From contig CAMQDG010000068.1 of NCBI GenBank assembly GCA_946999425.1, forward strand, positions 1 to 7,083: a stretch of 7,083 nucleotides of DNA, written 5' to 3'. Made by a program: the position numbers and the translations under genes. The stretch comes from an uncultured Peptoniphilus sp. GTDB taxonomy: Bacteria > Bacillota > Clostridia > Tissierellales > Peptoniphilaceae. Under the pieces are notes generated by a model. The model did no database searches. It was not told the DNA's origin and worked only from the letters and a program-made list of their open reading frames with translations. Of this stretch, positions 6,319-7,083 are shown piece by piece (the stretch's first letter is position 1; every line of letters starts with the position of its first letter).

Positions 6319-7002
6319 TTTATATTTTTGTCCGGATAATTCTATGGATTTTTTTGTCAAAATTTCAAGGGGATCTATTATTGTGTCTTTTAGGTCATCT
6401 TCTATTTCTATACAGGATAGTTCTGTGCATGCAAGGATGGAGATTGCTCCAAGCTTTTTATATGTTCTTATTATGTCGTTTAGTTCTTTACTTTTTGTCA
6501 TGTTTGTTTCTTTTATTTTGTAGATGATTTCCATTATTTTTTCTTGAGTTTTTTGGTCCGTTTCTATTTCTTCCATTTGAAATTCTGCGTTAAATTTTTT
6601 ATAGACTTTTCCTTTTTTCGTTCCGTCTGTTCCCAAGACTATAAATTTTTTTCCTCTTTTTGACAATTCTTTTAAGGTTTCATAGGGCATATTTATGATG
6701 TTTATTTTTGTAAGTTTTTTTACATCTTCATAAAAATAGTGGAAGGTGTTGCAGGGAATTGCTAAATTTTTTGCTCCATAGGCTTCAAAAATTTTTAAAT
6801 CTTTTTCTACTTCCTTTAATACTAAGCTTTTATCAAGACCTTTTAAGATTACTTGAGTTCTATCAGGCATACTTGCGTGGGAAGATATTAAAATGTCCAA
6901 GTGTTCATTGTCTGATTTTGCATCTTCGTGGGCTATTATTTTTTCATAAAAAACTTTGGTGGCAAGAGGTCCCATGCCACCGAGTATTGCTAATTTTTCC
7001 AT
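6316..7002 (-). CDS. Aspartate/glutamate racemase-family enzyme
   Basis: The 228-residue product belongs to the cofactor-independent Asp/Glu racemase family (aspartate racemase, EC 5.1.1.13, is the best-known activity). Near the N-terminus is the GGMGPLAT motif at 8-15. The two catalytic cysteines are C84 in AIPCNTFHYF and C192 in ILACTELSC, so both sides of the symmetric active site are filled, as expected for a racemase rather than a decarboxylase. Length is normal for the family. It would be cytosolic and interconvert L- and D-aspartate; glutamate or other amino acids are possible, since E. coli YgeA of this family has broad specificity. The ATG at 7002 has AAAGAGAG (7019-7012) nine bases upstream. 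It lies 15 bp behind a partial gene and 10 bp before the secreted-protein gene, so it is an internal operon member. D-aspartate can serve in peptidoglycan cross-bridges of Gram-positive bacteria; whether that applies here is unknown. Confidence 0.88.
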   Translation of the reverse strand: MEKLAILGGMGPLATKVFYEKIIAHEDAKSDNEHLDILISSHASMPDRTQVILKGLDKSLVLKEVEKDLKIFEAYGAKNLAIPCNTFHYFYEDVKKLTKINIINMPYETLKELSKRGKKFIVLGTDGTKKGKVYKKFNAEFQMEEIETDQKTQEKIMEIIYKIKETNMTKSKELNDIIRTYKKLGAISILACTELSCIEIEDDLKDTIIDPLEILTKKSIELSGQKYK

Positions 7003-7017
7003 TATATTATACTCTCT

Positions 7018-7083
7018 TTAATTTCTTTTTTTCTCTGTTTTGTAAACTGATTCGTCGAGTTGTCCTTCGCTTTTTGCTACTAC
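7018..7083 (-). CDS. C-terminal end of an unidentified upstream gene (partial)
   Basis: Read leftward from the right edge, one frame stays open for 21 codons and ends with TAA at 7020-7018, giving VVAKSEGQLDESVYKTEKKRN. The sequence is charged and uses codons such as GAC, CTC and GGA, which look more like a real C-terminus than the other frames (one stops at once, another is almost pure Lys/Arg). The 15-bp gap to the racemase-family ATG, with that gene's ribosome binding site inside it, supports an operon. The tail is too short to identify a family. Confidence 0.55.
   Translation of the reverse strand, partial: VVAKSEGQLDESVYKTEKKRN

Noticed and set aside
7006..7011. TATAAT on the minus strand just before the racemase-family ATG
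   Set aside because: It would give an almost leaderless transcript and no good -35 was seen; the purine-rich ribosome binding site and close upstream stop fit an operon-internal gene better.
1..7083. CRISPR array, tRNA/rRNA genes, transposase, toxin-antitoxin or phage genes
   Set aside because: No spaced direct repeats, no structural RNA sequence recognised and no proteins of these families found on either strand.

Overview
The window is AT-rich, tightly packed bacterial DNA. Codon choice (AAA, GAA, ATA, TTA, AGA), strong AGGAGG-type ribosome binding sites, hairpin/T-tract terminators and a secreted protein with a copper-amine-oxidase-N-like domain suggest a low-GC Firmicute. A fermentative, amino-acid-using anaerobe, for example of the Peptoniphilus/Anaerococcus/Parvimonas type, would fit. 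The genus is an inference from style and gene content, not something the sequence proves.

Layout. Positions 1-432 hold no convincing complete gene. There is a possible start of a leftward gene at the extreme left edge and a short hairpin-forming repeat near 163-180. Positions 433-2064 (+) encode a membrane-anchored MutS-like ATPase that lacks the mismatch-recognition part of true MutS. A bidirectional terminator follows. Next comes a self-contained catabolic cassette: a GntR/FCD-family regulator (2119-2793, -), a divergent control region, diaminopropionate ammonia-lyase (2943-4145, +) and an AGCS-family sodium/amino-acid symporter (4161-5516, +). A second bidirectional terminator closes it. 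On the right, a leftward operon contains the last codons of an unidentified gene (7018-7083), an aspartate/glutamate racemase-family enzyme (6316-7002) and a secreted copper-amine-oxidase-N-like protein (5559-6305). The stop codon of the racemase gene lies inside the ribosome binding site of the last gene.

How the genes may work together. The symporter would import an amino acid and the lyase would split it to pyruvate and ammonia. The divergently encoded regulator would control both. The control region is the most striking non-coding element: a perfect 38-bp palindrome at 2875-2912 that covers the -10 box of a good promoter (TTGACA, 16 bp, TATACT). This is what an operator for a dimeric repressor would look like. 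No clearly exotic defence or mobile system is visible. The best candidate for something undescribed is the regulator/lyase/symporter module as a 2,3-diaminopropionate (or related amino acid) uptake and breakdown unit. The membrane-bound MutS relative comes second.
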